Source: Gibbula magus
Lineage: Eukaryota; Mollusca; Gastropoda; Trochida; Trochidae
DNA: 64,000 bases
Reading direction: 5' to 3'
NCBI GenBank assembly: GCA_936450465.1
Contig: OW388296.1
Location: forward strand, 42,078,448 to 42,142,447
Shown: piece after piece, positions 11,646 to 22,959 of the stretch
Position numbering within the stretch: the stretch's first letter is position 1
Layout of the letters: every line of letters begins with the position of its first letter
The notes under the pieces: model-generated
Seen by the model: only the letters and a program-made list of their open reading frames with translations
Database searches by the model: none
Told to the model about the DNA's origin: nothing
Translations under genes and position numbers: made by a program

Positions 11646-12214
11646 AAGGACGTACATAAACTTGTTTTTTTTTATGCATGGCTGATTTGTATTTATATTC
11701 GTCTTTGGTCACAGTGCACATTATGTTACTAACTGTAGTCAAATACATGTTCAACATATCCTGAACAATACTTAAATATTGTCTTTTAAATATGTATCCG
11801 AATGTTTTCAGAAAATAGTTTGCAAATGAAGTCAAACGGTTGTGGCTGTTTTAGCTTTTTTCCGCAACTTGTTCGCCGTGTTCCTGTGGGAGTTTAAGCA
11901 GGAAGTTATTTGAATAATTTTATTAATTGTCTAGACAAAGTGCCACGGTCATATTGCTTATTATAACGTCAAATCTAACGTCGAGCTGCTCTGGGGACTC
12001 CGCTTTTCAAATTTCTTTATCAAATAAAGTGTCTGCTAAGCATTCCTTGTCACGAAATAGTAATTGTTTTGTCTTATGTGTTTCGAAACATCAATTAAGC
12101 TCTTCGGACTTTTTAAAATATCTTCAGCATGTCTGTATGAAGACTGTTATTTGTTTATTTTCATTTGACGATTAATGTATTGAAAGAAAGAAAATGAAAC
12201 TACTCAGTTAGACA

Positions 12215-12460
12215 TAAACTACCGGGCAAAAGAAAGTATGCACCTCAGTTGGTTTCGACTAATTCAATATTTAAAAGACATCAGATGCATTCGACTATGA
12301 CACGATACGATAAAATTAGTAGTTTCAATTAACTAATTTGGGGTTATGGTTAAATTATACCCCTACCATGTTTACAATGTTGTAAATCTGTGCAGAATCA
12401 GGCGCATTTATTAATGTTCACATATAATATGTCTTATATGTCGATGTACAGTTGCGTATC
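12215..12460 (+). mobile_element. Tc1/mariner-type MITE (ACCGGGCAAAAGAAAGTA family), truncated
   Basis: The left end TAAACTACCGGGCAAAAGAAAGTA is followed by fragments of the family interior out of order, including the CATCAGATGCATTCGACTATG and CTGTGCAGAATCAGGC stretches. The right end is missing. Confidence 0.5.
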
Positions 12461-12738
12461 ATCAACATACTTTTTGCAGACATTAAAAATTAAAAACTTC
12501 ATTATTAAAATGTTATTTTACAAGTACAAGTACCTCGCTCTCTTTTCACGAAACCTTCCCACCAAAATCCCCCTTAAATCGCCCCCACAACATCCTAAAG
12601 CAAAATATCGCCTTTCGTGAGTCACAACAGGTCAACAGATTAATGTCACCAAACCTGCTTTCTGATCTTTGGCCATGTAAGCAGGTACATTAATAAAATA
12701 ACTCTTTTTAAATTGTCCTGTATGTCTGTTTGACTGTA

Positions 12739-12825
12739 AACTGTTATATTATTATTATTATAATTCACTCGGTAATGTCTGTTTATAAACTTTTATATTA
12801 TTATTCTGATTCACTAGGTCATGCA
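12739..12825 (+). repeat. Short repeats GTAAACTGTTATATT...ATTCACTCGGTCATG
   Basis: Two adjacent copies here, with partial copies at about 12960-12992 and 14155-14200. The later copies bracket sequence that looks inserted (13000-14145). Confidence 0.4.
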
Positions 12826-12827
12826 AA

Positions 12828-12953
12828 AGGTAAAGTTTAGCGCAAATATGTTGCGCAACAGAGATGAACGACCAGTTTTCCCCATGCGCGAACTGATAGG
12901 GAAAACTGGTCGTTCATCTCTGTTGCGCAACATATTTGCGCTAAACTTCACCT
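12828..12953. repeat. Near-perfect 55-bp inverted repeat with 16-bp loop
   Basis: Arms 12828-12882 and 12899-12953 differ at one position (12832/12949). The arm contains TTTGCGCAACA-type text and is GC-balanced in an AT-rich area. Two overlapping ORFs on opposite strands share the same peptide only because of this symmetry. Either a recent fold-back insertion or a structured RNA. Confidence 0.85.
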
Positions 12954-13046
12954 GTGGGTCATGCCAGTTTATAAACTGTAAACTGTCATATTGTTTAGAG
13001 CTGGTCAATGTAGCGAAACAATATATCAGGATATCAGTTTTACCTT

Positions 13047-13263
13047 GGCCGTGTTCAAGATAGGTTTCAAAGTAATCGCTCAATGAGCGATTACTTTAAA
13101 ACCTCTCTTGAACGCGATTGCTCAATGTAGCGCTACGTAGCGAAGCGAGCAAACTTTGAGGAATTTGCACTGTGTCGTTCAAGAGAGAAGAAGCGCTCAT
13201 TGAGCGCTACATTGAGCGATCAATGAGCGCTACGAAGCGCTTCATTTTGTTGAACCGCCGGCT
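13047..13263 (-). mobile_element. Double fold-back element, inverted copy of 271-490
   Basis: Begins GGCCGTGTTCAAGATAGG and ends TTGTTGAACCGCCGGC. It is the reverse complement of 271-490 with small changes and has the same two consecutive hairpins. Confidence 0.7.
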
Positions 13264-13547
13264 GGTGATACGTTATATTGAGCAAATGAGTAACATGCGA
13301 GACGATTAGTATCACGATGCATGAGTGGCGATACGGTACATATCCCGATACCAGTTTATTACTTTGAAATACACGTGAATTCACCTCAAAGGTTAAACCT
13401 TACATAGAACGTGCTGATACTATTAATGAATAACTGAATTAGCTGATGCAATCAATATACTTGTCATTGTAAGATACTCAACTCTGAAAGAAGACATTTG
13501 GTAGGATGTTTTACCTACAACAATTAATTTTGAAATAGAATTTATGA

Positions 13548-13969
13548 TTAGTAAGGCTGAGCAATATTATCGCAATACCAATATATTTCAATACAGACTG
13601 TGCAATACATTTATTGCAATACGATTATCATATCGCAATATATCGCATCAACAAATTGTTACTGAAGTGTATTCATATATCTTCTTTTTAGGCATAGTTA
13701 CCAGCTTAATTTGTTACAAAATTATTTTGGGGTGCAAGACTATGTGTTGAACTGTATTACAAATGTTCCATCTAAATTAACTTTTGACTAATGGTTTATT
13801 TTCCGAAAGATTTGAAAGGCTTTTTACTAAATGTGTAATGTTTAAACTGCAAACAGAAGTATAAAAGTTGAATTTAGAGTTCACTCACTATATTGCAATA
13901 CGTATTGCAATACAGGTTGTATGTATTGCAATATATCGGAATATAAAATTTGGTGCAATACTCAGCCCT
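13548..13969. mobile_element. hAT-like MITE rich in TATTGCAATAC
   Basis: Ends TTAGTAAGGCTGAGCAATA and CAATACTCAGCCCTAATTAA are inverted. Repeated TTGCAATAC/ATATCGCAATA text fills the subterminal regions. AGGGCTGRGCRATA ends are common in hAT-type MITEs, so the superfamily is inferred. Flanks 13266-13360 and 13985-14140 carry related ATATATCG/ATCACGATA text and may be an older element. Confidence 0.5.
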
Positions 13970-14247
13970 AATTAATAGTAAGAACATGATATTGGGATAT
14001 ATCGTCACTGATGACGATTCTTAACCTTCTCGATACTTGTATCACGATATATTGTCTAGAAGTTGTTTGTATCGATACTTATAATATCGCCAGAGTCACG
14101 GTGTAATTATCACGATACTACGATGTATTGGTCAATCTCTAATATTGTTATCCTGATTCACTCGGTCATGTAAGTACTTAAATAAAAAAATGTAAACTGT
14201 CATATTTTGATTAAGTCCTTATGACGTATACATTGTTACGCTTATGA

Positions 14248-14276
14248 GGCATTATAGGCATTATAGGCATTATAAT
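14248..14276. repeat. Short tandem repeat GGCATTATA x3
   Basis: Three tandem copies of a 10-bp unit are directly visible. Confidence 0.7.
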
Positions 14277-14879
14277 CAGTTGATAATGCACTGTCAGATA
14301 TTACAAGTAGACACGCTCCTCTCCATTCAGTCTGATTGAAATCTGCCGGTTTCCGAGGAATACAAGTTGCGGGATATAAACTCAGAGGTTTCCTCGCCAA
14401 ACCGTCTGATAACAGCCCACAACCTCGCATGTACTGACGCTATTCAGGTAGCCAATCACAGACTATCCCACAAAAGCTTTCGGTGAGAGAAGCCAGGGGC
14501 AAGTAACTCCTAACAGCAATACTTTCGTTGGTTTCCGTAACACGAGGAACGCGTAAGGGAATGATTCGGAATGCTTTCAAAACGGCGACCGTTAAAAGCA
14601 ATGATCTGATTGGTCAGCTTTGAGACCGGGTTATGTCTGCAATAAACTGGTACAGAACACGCGCCCATACGGGGTGTTCTCAGGGGACAATTCTCAAACC
14701 TCGTGGAGAGGAATCTACAGAACCTGTTCGTATATCGGTAGATGAATTATTATGCAAATTAAATTCCTCAGAACAAGGTCGATTTTTAATCAAGCTGCTC
14801 TCATTCAGAAACCCTCTTCCTCCACATTATCCCCATCACCATCAACTTTTCCCGCAGTAGAAATATATCCGCCCATACG

Positions 14880-14975
14880 CCCCCTTGCCGTGAGTCACAG
14901 ATGGTCTACAGATTGATGTAAAACCTGCTTTCTGATCTTTGACGAGGTTAATCTGTTAAATGAAGGAAAATAAAT
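14880..14975 (-). repeat. Dispersed ~100-bp repeat (CAGAAAGCAGGTTTT family)
   Basis: Related copies are at 12610-12700 (same orientation) and at 54950-55040 and 55310-55400 (opposite). Shared text on the latter strand is ATCAGAAAGCAGGTTTT, ATTAATCTGTTGTCC and TTCACGG. Type unknown. Confidence 0.5.
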
Positions 14976-16300
14976 ATCACTTTTTCTGACGAGTTGTGTT
15001 GCACGTGCATGTTTGTGTATGCGCCAACTTATTTCATCATAAGGGCGTTTCGTGTCAATGAAGAAATGTCTTATTTGCTTTTATAAATTATCAAAGATAT
15101 AAGAAATACATGCATTTTGTCGCCGTATCTTAAAGGAACATGTTGGAATATGTTGTTGGAATCACACAAGCAAACTGTTATCAATTATTTTATTAATGTT
15201 ATAGACTCAGAATGGTGACAATATGAAACCTAAAAAGTGGTGATTTTGTAATAATATTATGGTGGAAAACAAGATTGTACCGCAAACAATATTTTATTTT
15301 TGGAAATGTATGTGTAGCAGATGAAAATACAGCTTTGGGTTGGTAGTATAGGTCGTATAACTAGTAAACTTGTAAGTTAGACCTTTAATGTTAGCTTCTT
15401 CGTATGTGTGATGGCCTTTCAATGAAACATTGTGGCATATATTTGGCATCTGGGAATGTTTAGTGAGACGATTTAAACTTTAATTAGCAAACATGGTATT
15501 TTGGCACCCATTAAAGCCACATTAAATGTTACCACGGATAAACCATGTCCCTTTTAAGATTGTGACGTGAAGCCATTTGGTACACGCGATTTTATTACCG
15601 AATGTCTACATGAACGATATTTTGAACTTCTGTCCTACCAAATATTTTGAAATAATTTTTTATTTTATTTAAATGATGATAATATTGATTTATATATCTT
15701 TTAAAATTTGAATCTATGATACTTTAAACCAAAAACCTTATCTAAAATATCGATGCAAGGGCGGCCAGTGAAGCTATTTAATTTTCTTTATCCTTGAATT
15801 TTTATAAATTGATTAATAATTTTGATAAAATTACCATAAATCACATTCCAATTTTCCATGTTGATGTTTGATGTTGAGTTCGTCAGAAGCATGTTTCCAA
15901 TTACTTGATAATTAGTATCTTATTAACCGTTTCATGTTCATGTAAAACCGTTTACGTGCTGAAATATGGTGCCCTTCATGTCTGCCAGTGTGGAATGTTG
16001 TCAATCACAAGAAATTGACAACTAATGCAGGTAATATGTGCATAATTTGGCAAGTATCCAACGATATTGATTACATCAAATGTTCGTTGGTATTAATTAA
16101 CCGCAACAACATGCATATTGGTATTTAGGTAAAGATGTGACATACGTACGTTCTGACCAATTAGTATGGATGACGTCACATCTTCTAAACCAGAATAGTC
16201 TTCAATAAACACATGAAAGGGCCTTTTTGCACCGTTAGACAATTTTATAATTAGATAAATGAAGTCACGTCTTTGAATGACATTTAGAAGTTGCATATAT
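14976..16300. other. No gene recognised
   Basis: AT-rich sequence without credible ORFs. The minus-strand ORF at 16093-16368 partly overlaps an inverted repeat and is discussed among the rejected items. Confidence 0.45.
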
Positions 16301-16309
16301 AAGAAGAGG

Positions 16310-16485
16310 AAGATTTTCTCGATAACAACTTCTTTAATGTGAAAACACACGACGGTCACTGAAAACAATTGTCTAATGAATAAATTACACGACGATGACG
16401 ATGAAGGAGTAAGTATATATACTCAGAAACGTCGTGTAATTTCATATTAAAGAAGTTGTTGTCAACAAATTCTTCCTATTCTTGT
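16310..16485. repeat. Inverted pair of Penelope-like terminal fragments
   Basis: Arms around 16310-16354 and 16429-16480 read CGATAACAACTTCTTTAATG and its near complement, closing on ACACGACG/CGTCGTGT. The loop contains GATGAAGGAGTAAG. The same words occur at 27752-27830 and, with ATCTGATGAAGG on the minus strand, at 60700-60855. The CTGATGAAGG word resembles the box I region of Penelope-like element ends, but the second hammerhead box is not intact. Confidence 0.4.
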
Positions 16486-16504
16486 ATCAAATCACGATGA
16501 AACC

Positions 16505-16690
16505 ATGAATTCCAGCGTAGTACCACCCATGGTTCGCTTGTTCCAGCCGATGCTCGCAGGTTTACCGCAAAGCATAGCAAAATGGCTTTGCGGGCTTTCT
16601 CCCTGCCATAATACTAGCAGCCGTGATATAAGTGAAATACTCTTGAAAGCGGCGTTAAACCCCAACTCACCTAACGATCGACTGAAACTA
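16505..16690 (+). mobile_element. SINE, 5'-truncated copy
   Basis: Shares CCACCCATGGTTCGC, GCTCGCAGGT, ACCGCAA(T/A)GCATAGC, TTGCGGGCTTTCTCCCTGC and AGCCGTGATATAAGT with the full-length SINE at 17929-18240. The tRNA-like head is missing. Confidence 0.75.
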
Positions 16691-17164
16691 CACTGACGGG
16701 CAAAAGAAAGTATAGCACTCAGTTGTATTTATCATATGTATAATTTTCAAAGTCAAATATCTCGAGTCCAAAACACTAAATCAGTCAAAGAATACCTCTA
16801 CGCAGTTAAAAAATTAAATTAAAATTTTAAAATTCCCCAAAATTAATTTTGATAAAACACAACTGTTCATCGACATATAACCCATTCCCTATATGCAAAT
16901 CAATAAATGTGCCTCGTCCTGCACATATTTACAACATTTTAAACATGGTTGGAGTCATGTTGATGTAAATTTAATTTCTTACCCCTGTCTACTTTAAATA
17001 ATGATATCTTAATTAAAAATAAAACAGTCGCCAATTGAGTCATTCAAACTGCTGCCGAAAGGTGTTATTGTATCGTGCCATAATCAAATGCATCTCATTT
17101 CTTTAAAATATTGAATTAATCGAAAACAAGAGAGTGTTATACTTTCTTTTGCCCGTCAGTTTAG
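16690..17164 (+). mobile_element. Tc1/mariner-type MITE (ACTGACGGGCAAAAGAAAGTA), copy
   Basis: Inverted ends ACTGACGGGCAAAAGAAAGTAT / ATACTTTCTTTTGCCCGTCAGT enclose ~430 bp of AT-rich sequence. Closely related to 51827-52361 and more distantly to 28695-29220. Confidence 0.75.
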
Positions 17165-17525
17165 TTGCAATCAACACCTAAAGGCCATATCATCCGTATT
17201 CTGCTCATGTTTATTTCTTGTATATATCTGACATGAATATGGTGACATTTCGATATAACAATCTGCACTAAACGTTATCTCTTATGAACATGTTTATTCA
17301 AAGATGCCAAATACCAAAACTATTATATTAGAATGCTTTATACCCGACATATCATAACAACTAATATGACATTTAACAAACAGGTTTTATAGTGTGACAT
17401 CATATATAAATTTCTTTTCACAAAATGACACTCGCCCAATGTTGCTCAATTGCATATTCATTGCTGCAAATGAGTATACTATAGAAGGCTATTTTGACAT
17501 ATTACACATTTCACTTTTGTGCCAA

Positions 17526-17889
17526 TTAAAGAGGCAGTAGCACGTTTTTTTTGTTAATTTTATTTTTTCAAATGTCCCATTTATAATAATACTTTATGAC
17601 ATTTATATTTACTTTAGAGGGTAAAACATATTATTACACAAACCAATTATCCGTTGTGGTAATAACGGTGTTGCGTATAAAGCAAAAATTGCATGGCGGC
17701 GATTTTATTGTGAACACATTTTATTATTTTGAGTGACAAAAACGATTCTCATGGCTTTATCAAACCATGTACACACATTTTCTGACTCGATTTCCTGAAG
17801 AGAGAAGGGTGTTTTAATTTTGGTGACATAATTATTCAAATACATTTCGTCGACTTATTTAAGAAAAAAAACGTGCTACTGCCCCTTTA
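17526..17889 (+). mobile_element. TA-flanked MITE, AAGGGGCAGTAGCACG family, copy 3
   Basis: Left end AAGAGGCAGTAGCACG, right end CGTGCTACTGCCCCTT, TA on both sides. Confidence 0.8.
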
Positions 17890-17928
17890 CCATATCAGTT
17901 AACTTTCATATGTATTTTCAGTACCACG

Positions 17929-18240
17929 TGGCGGCGTGGTAGCGCAGTGGTTATCGCTTTTGGCTTCGAATCATGAGGAACGCTGTTCGAATCCCGACAG
18001 GGACCTAGTCTGCAGTAGAGAACTGTTCTACACGCAGTAAGGTTTGGGTGCAATGCTATACACTAAATTTCACCGCAGTACCACCCATGGTTCGCTAGTT
18101 CAAGCTGTTGCTCGCAGGTGTCACCGCAATGCATAGCCACATGGCGTTGCGGGCTTTCTCCCTGCATCAATACTAACAGCCGTGATATAAGTAAAATACG
18201 CTTGAAAGTGGCGTTAAACGCCAATTCAGCTCACCTCACC
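17929..18240 (+). mobile_element. tRNA-derived SINE, full length
   Basis: The head contains an RNA polymerase III A box (GGTAGCGCAGTGG, about 17938-17950) and B box (GTTCGAATCCC, 17985-17995) at normal spacing. The body has CTGCAGTAGAGAACTG, AAGGTTTGGGTGCAATGC and GCCGTGATATAAGT, shared with copies at 16505-16690 and 30060-30350. It ends with CTCACCTCACC. It is a mobile element, not a tRNA gene: no acceptor stem can be folded. Confidence 0.85.
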
Positions 18241-18439
18241 TATAAGAACCAATTTTTTTTGCGATCACGTTTACCCGTTTCTTAACGAAATAGGAGACAG
18301 AATGAAGAAAATCGTTCTGTCATGTACAGGTGCTAGCGGTATGGCAAAACATGTTTACCATGTCGATTGATACATACACAACTTCATTTAGATAAATATA
18401 GCGGCGGTTCTTGTGCCTTCCGAATATTTCATCAGGCTT

Positions 18440-18640
18440 AAAGGTTAGATGTCATGCCACATGGTCACATTTGGATTCATTAACATAGAATTTAAATTTG
18501 GAAATTACTCGATTTTAAATATCTTAAATCGGCCTATAAATTACTTATATAAGGCGTTATGAAAAAAACCCGCCTAATTTATCCTCGGCGGTCAGAATTA
18601 AAATCTGCGGGGTGTGGTGCTTAAAAGGATTCCTTTCTAA
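18440..18640 (+). repeat. Dispersed ~200-bp repeat (TTAAAGGTTAGATG family), copy 2
   Basis: Direct-orientation match to 7863-8065. Confidence 0.5.
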
Positions 18641-19334
18641 TGTGACAAGAGTAATCTCATTATTGGAGATAGTCATAATTCATCTTGATTTTGCAGTATG
18701 TTAATCGATACATTTCTCAAACGAATCTTCAATAAAACAACTTAATCGAATGTTTAGATATCCACCTAGGTAATTTTACAGATGACAATTGCTTAATTAT
18801 TGCATAAACATGCGGTTTTTGCGATTTAACACACCAAATAAATTCATCTAGCGGTAGTAATAATCATCATTAATTAATTAATGAGGCTCTACGGACATGC
18901 TGTCTAGCGGGTCCAGTCTGTGCCTAAATGAATGTCTTCAAGGCGAATCGCCTCTTTGATTGCGGCATTGTTAAAATGGGTCTTAATAATCAATTGCAAG
19001 TGTATATTGTCTCGAATCTTTTGCTCAATTGGTTCCGATATGTAATGAAGGTAGAGGTAATAATCTGTCATTCTTGAGAAACATGCATGACACGTGACCT
19101 TTAACCTTGTTGCAGGTTGATACCTTTTCTCAGCTCGAACTTTGCTGAAGTTAAAATGCTCCAATTAATCAGTCATATCTTTATAACAGGAAGTGGCCAG
19201 CTGGATTAACCCGCGAACGGTTTTATCGCCGAGTTGAGTCATTTAAATGAAGATTTGTATGTTACATCGCCAGTTTAGTAGTTACTAAAAGACGTTGAAA
19301 TATCAAAAGCAGGAATGAATTACCGGGCGTGACA

Positions 19335-19480
19335 TTACACAAGGCAGATACGCTTCAGTAACCACAGCAACCGTCGGCTAAAATTCAGCGGTGTTTAAAA
19401 AAGTTGAAAGCTGTTTATTAGTCATTTATCGAGCGATTTAAAAAATCGAGTAATTGTTAATCGATGGTTTTGAATCCAGA
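19335..19480 (-). repeat. Dispersed ~200-bp repeat, inverted partial copy
   Basis: The reverse complement matches the ACTCGATTTTTTAAA, TTCAACTTTT and TACTGAAGCGTATC stretches of the 7863-8065 family. Confidence 0.4.
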
Positions 19481-19904
19481 TTTTCAAACGTTTGATCTCT
19501 TTACAAAATAATACACAACAATCCATTTCGTGAAGCTACCGAAAAGACTTGGATCTTCAACAAGGCTTATTTCGAACACGCAACTATGAAAACGATGTCA
19601 ATGTGCTTAACGCAAGATGTTAAAAAAAGGCAAATAAACGGTGAATACTCATCTCTACAACAACTTGAAACATTCACCCTCTAGTCATGGTTAAAGTAGA
19701 TGTGCTTAATTCCATTACCAATCATGTAGGTCAGGCGATATCTTTTTCAGAACCAACTAACTCTCACTGCAGGGCCTGTTTATTGCATGTACATCAGACA
19801 ATTACTTGTCGTAATTGGTGAGTTGACATTATGTAATGTACGTCGCATGTCTGGATGACTTCTTAAAGATACGGTTCTATCGGGGTATTTTTTGTGAAAA
19901 CGAA

Positions 19905-20000
19905 ATTCACATATACGTTTTTAACCCCTGTCCTGCTACCCTTCTTGTCTGCCTTTAACTGTTACCCTGGGCCTGAGAGGCCCAGACATACCCTAAGGTG
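19905..20000 (+). repeat. CCTGTCCTGCTACC / GGGCCTGAGAGGCCC repeat
   Basis: Text here (CCCCTGTCCTGCTACC and a GGGCC...GGCCC hairpin) reappears in inverse order at 22960-23015, with a further hairpin GGGCCTTTAAGGCCC at 22797-22811. It may form the upstream region of the small gene starting at 20078. Confidence 0.5.
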
Positions 20001-20077
20001 TTCACTTGCCAGTGAATCACTGAACAAGGGCCAAATGTTCAGCAACAGTTCAGTTCAGTTGACAGAGAGAAGAAACA

Positions 20078-20483
20078 ATGCAGATAAATCCAATCAACAG
20101 TAAGAGTTCAAGGGTAAGTATGTTTTAATCAAACTTAGTTTTATTGATTAATTACATATTCTATATGTGTAGTTTATACTATTTCTGAACACTACAAGAT
20201 GTCATTTGCCATACCTTTTCCTTTTTAATATTGGTACAAACACCAGGTGTTCAGAACGACAGTAAGGTAAATCAAATGCAAATTTATAATAATTTTTAAA
20301 TCGTATTGAAGCAGATATGGTCAATTCATTCATATAATTCATATTCTATTTCTTCAGGGTTTCCATGTCACTGTGAGGCAGATGGTAGACCACCAGTGGC
20401 GGGCTCCACCATCCAGAGTGTACGAAGAGAATCTTCAAGCCATATTTAAAGAAATGTACAAAATGAAAGAAGAAAATAAATAG
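20078..20483 (+). CDS. Two-exon gene for a 53-residue protein of unknown function
   Basis: Exon 1 coding part 20078-20113 has 12 codons and starts at an ATG with A at -3 and an in-frame TGA six codons upstream. It ends on AGG directly before a consensus donor GTAAGTATG. The intron 20114-20357 (244 bp) closes with TTCTATTTCTTCAG. Exon 2 (20358-20483) continues in phase 0 for 41 codons to TAG. The protein is basic at the start, has a His/Trp/Pro middle (D-H-Q-W-R-A-P-P-S-R at residues 23-32) and a Lys/Glu-rich tail that is likely helical. There is no signal peptide or membrane segment. I do not recognise the family. The TAG lies at the point where a fold-back mobile element begins, so the original C-terminus may have been longer. 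The splice signals and phase match make this one of the best host-gene candidates in the window. Confidence 0.5.
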
Positions 20484-20850
20484 AGGATATTTGGCTTTTC
20501 TTGACAAATACCATGTTTATCTCATCGAGTGAGGTAGAAAGTGTATATTATCACGAGTGGCGCAGCCACGAGTTATAATACATGTATTTAAAGTTTCTAT
20601 CTCACCGAAATTACATTGCATGTAAAATTGCATTTACGTTAAGTCGGCTCCAGAATGAGCTGTCGCCTCAGCAACAATGTGACGTCATGAACGTGTGATG
20701 ACGTCGGAGCATTGTTTTATGACGTCAGGTCTTTGTTATATCAGTCACTAGTGACTGATAACACGTTCCATTGTTATTTTCACTAGTGACTGATAACATG
20801 GTTTATTTTCATTGATAGATCCCGGTATTTCAACTGCAATCATATACTAA
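20479..20850 (+). mobile_element. CRE-bearing fold-back element, copy 1
   Basis: Begins ATAGAGGATATTTGGC, with text GACAAATACCATGTTTATCTC and a loop CACGAGTGGCGCAGCCACGAG. It is followed by full TGACGTCA sites near 20690 and 20729 and a TGACGTCG near 20708, then paired CACTAGTGACTGATAAC palindromes. Modular order is shared with 32130-32492 and 32493-32880. The right arm of the first palindrome is degraded here. Confidence 0.6.
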
Positions 20851-21760
20851 CAGATTTTATCTTATAAGTAATCAGATATTTATTACATAATTGAAAAGGG
20901 TTAGTGACATGAACCATGTTACAATAGAATTGTAACATAGAAACCTGATCAAATGACAGAAAACTTCGAGAGGATCTGCATTCTCCGTTGGAGATTTAAC
21001 ACTGAACTAGGGTCAATCCATTCAACAGCAGTTCTGTTGCTGGGAGTTCATCTGTGAAAATATTATCTGAAGTCACATTTCGATTGGTGTGAAACAATGG
21101 ACGACGGAGATCAAGGGTTATGACTCTCCCCAATGTAATGTGTCTGCTCCCCCCTTCTTTTCCAAAATAAGGAATAAGGACTTGGCATCAACGCTCCAGA
21201 AACATTTAATGTCATGTACTTATCAGGCTTCACTGGCATATATTGTTCAATTCGACAAGCAACCCACGTGAATCTCGTTCTTCTTAATTGTTTTCGTCCC
21301 TTGTCATAGATTACTGAATGTGACGATCGTTAAATCAAACTGTTTCTTAATGTCATGTGAATACACAAATTAACATTTTACCTGGTAAATGATAGTTTAT
21401 TGTTATTTTAACAAAACAACTATGACATATACCGGTACATATATATTATGTATATATTATCATTGATTATACAAGTAAAATACCTAGTTGGGTATTACAT
21501 GTATTTCAATATATGCAGGAACTACATTAGTGAATTAATTTGAATAATAACCTAAAATTAATAAATTTTCTTGAGTACTCATAAACTCTGTTTCTCTTTT
21601 GTTTGTGTACAGTATGGGTGTATACCATAATGCTTTGCGCTTGAAAATAATAGTATTGATTTACATTTAGACTGAAAAAACACCTTTACTAGTTAGTTTT
21701 CTCCACTTATTTGGGTCAAAAAAAATTGTGAAAAATTAAGTGTGTATATTTGAATGAGAT
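20851..21760. other. No gene recognised
   Basis: A 60-codon ORF at 21089-21271 has no recognisable motif or splice context. The rest is AT-rich. Confidence 0.5.
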
Positions 21761-21764
21761 AGAT

Positions 21765-22330
21765 ATACAGACAGACAGACAGATAGACAGACAGACAGAT
21801 TTATTTCGTAGAGTGGCCATGAGGCCAATAGTACAATGACAATCATATACAAACAGTTCCTCAGAGCGCTGGTTAAATACATTCAGAATAAACATTTATA
21901 CAATTTTGTGTAGTTTGTGTACAAATATGGCTAGACGTAAGATAATTTTTGTATTTTGAATTTTAAGAAGATGTACAAACATCGGCATGCTTGGGTTTGA
22001 ATAATAGTGTTGTGGGATATATATGCTACGGATATCAGAGTACAACGGGCATTGCAGCAATACGTGATACTCATCGTCAACAACGTTTACACAATGGGAG
22101 CACATGGCTAAATTTATATCATCATCTTTAGATATTCTATAGGCTTGTACATTGAGTTTACTAATGCCACATCTAAATTTTGTGAGAGATCTTCGGAGTT
22201 GTATGGATGTTAATACATTTAAATAAGTTTCATGGACAATGTCATTTTTAAATAATGAGATAGATATATATGTATATCAACATACTCGATTTAACTGTTA
22301 ACATGTGATGAGAATTCCAAAATAAGGTAT
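21765..22330 (-). pseudogene. LINE 3' end (post-RT domain with zinc-knuckle), decayed
   Basis: Reading the minus strand through 22250-21896 gives a LINE C-terminal region: a basic L-T-K-F-R-C-G-I stretch, then C-S-H-C ... D-D-E-Y-H-V-L-L-Q-C-P-L-Y-S-D-I-R, the Cys/His knuckle found after the reverse transcriptase in several LINE clades, ending at 21896. The ATG at 22105 is internal, not a true start. The element tail is (TCTG)n on this strand (21770-21800 as GACA). The RT itself is absent, so this is a 5'-truncated copy. A second fragment with the same knuckle is at 34560-35115. Confidence 0.75.
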
Positions 22331-22959
22331 AGCGTTCATCAACATCTGTAAACTTCCATGCATTTTCTGCTTGTTCTTTATCTTTAGCATATTCTTGTAT
22401 CTCCGCACTTGTTTATGTAACAGTCTCTTTCTGAAGTATACAACTGAAACATATCGACGTCCATGTGGTGGTGGATTTAAAGACTACCTGCTGCCATCTT
22501 TATCTGTTAAAATGTTTCTTGATCCACAATTCGTTCATCAGACAACCATCACTGCCTGACGATGTCGATTCCAGATCAGAATCATTTTGTACACTGTCAA
22601 TGTCGGAACAGCTATCTTCCGATATTTGCATTTGACCATCATCATCCTCTTATACAAAATGTAGATGTGCTAAAATTTGATCAAAAGTACTGTCTTTCCT
22701 CGTCTGATGCTTCATAGTGACTGTATTAGAGTATATGTTGTCACACCTACATTGGCATTTCTACCGATAGATTGACGAATTGAAGGGTTATGAGTGGGCC
22801 TTTAAGGCCCATGGTAACAGTTGGTGTAACTAAATTTGAAAATCAATATTTTTCATTTAGTTTTTACAAATTGTTATTTCAAAATTAACTGTAGTGTAAG
22901 AGGCGCAAGTGGGAGGACCACATGCAATCTTAGCTGTATCCGATGTACAGTAGTGTTTT

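Noticed and set aside
12814..13083. Two opposite-strand ORFs of 89 and 80 codons sharing the same peptide
   Set aside because: The shared peptide arises because the region is a near-perfect inverted repeat.
16093..16368. 91-codon minus ORF with a stretch (L-L-N-V-I-Q-R-R-D-F ... F-I-E-D) that recalls a CARD/death-fold helix pair
   Set aside because: The likeness covers only ~40 residues, half of the ORF lies in the inverted Penelope-type tail, and there is no splice context. Too weak to annotate; a profile search with death-fold models would settle it.
17936..17995. Possible tRNA gene (A and B boxes)
   Set aside because: The head lacks a foldable acceptor stem and is fused to a body shared with two other loci; it is a SINE.
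18904..19164. 86-codon minus ORF with balanced composition
   Set aside because: No family motif, no paired splice sites, no repeat partner. It may be a relic but cannot be supported.
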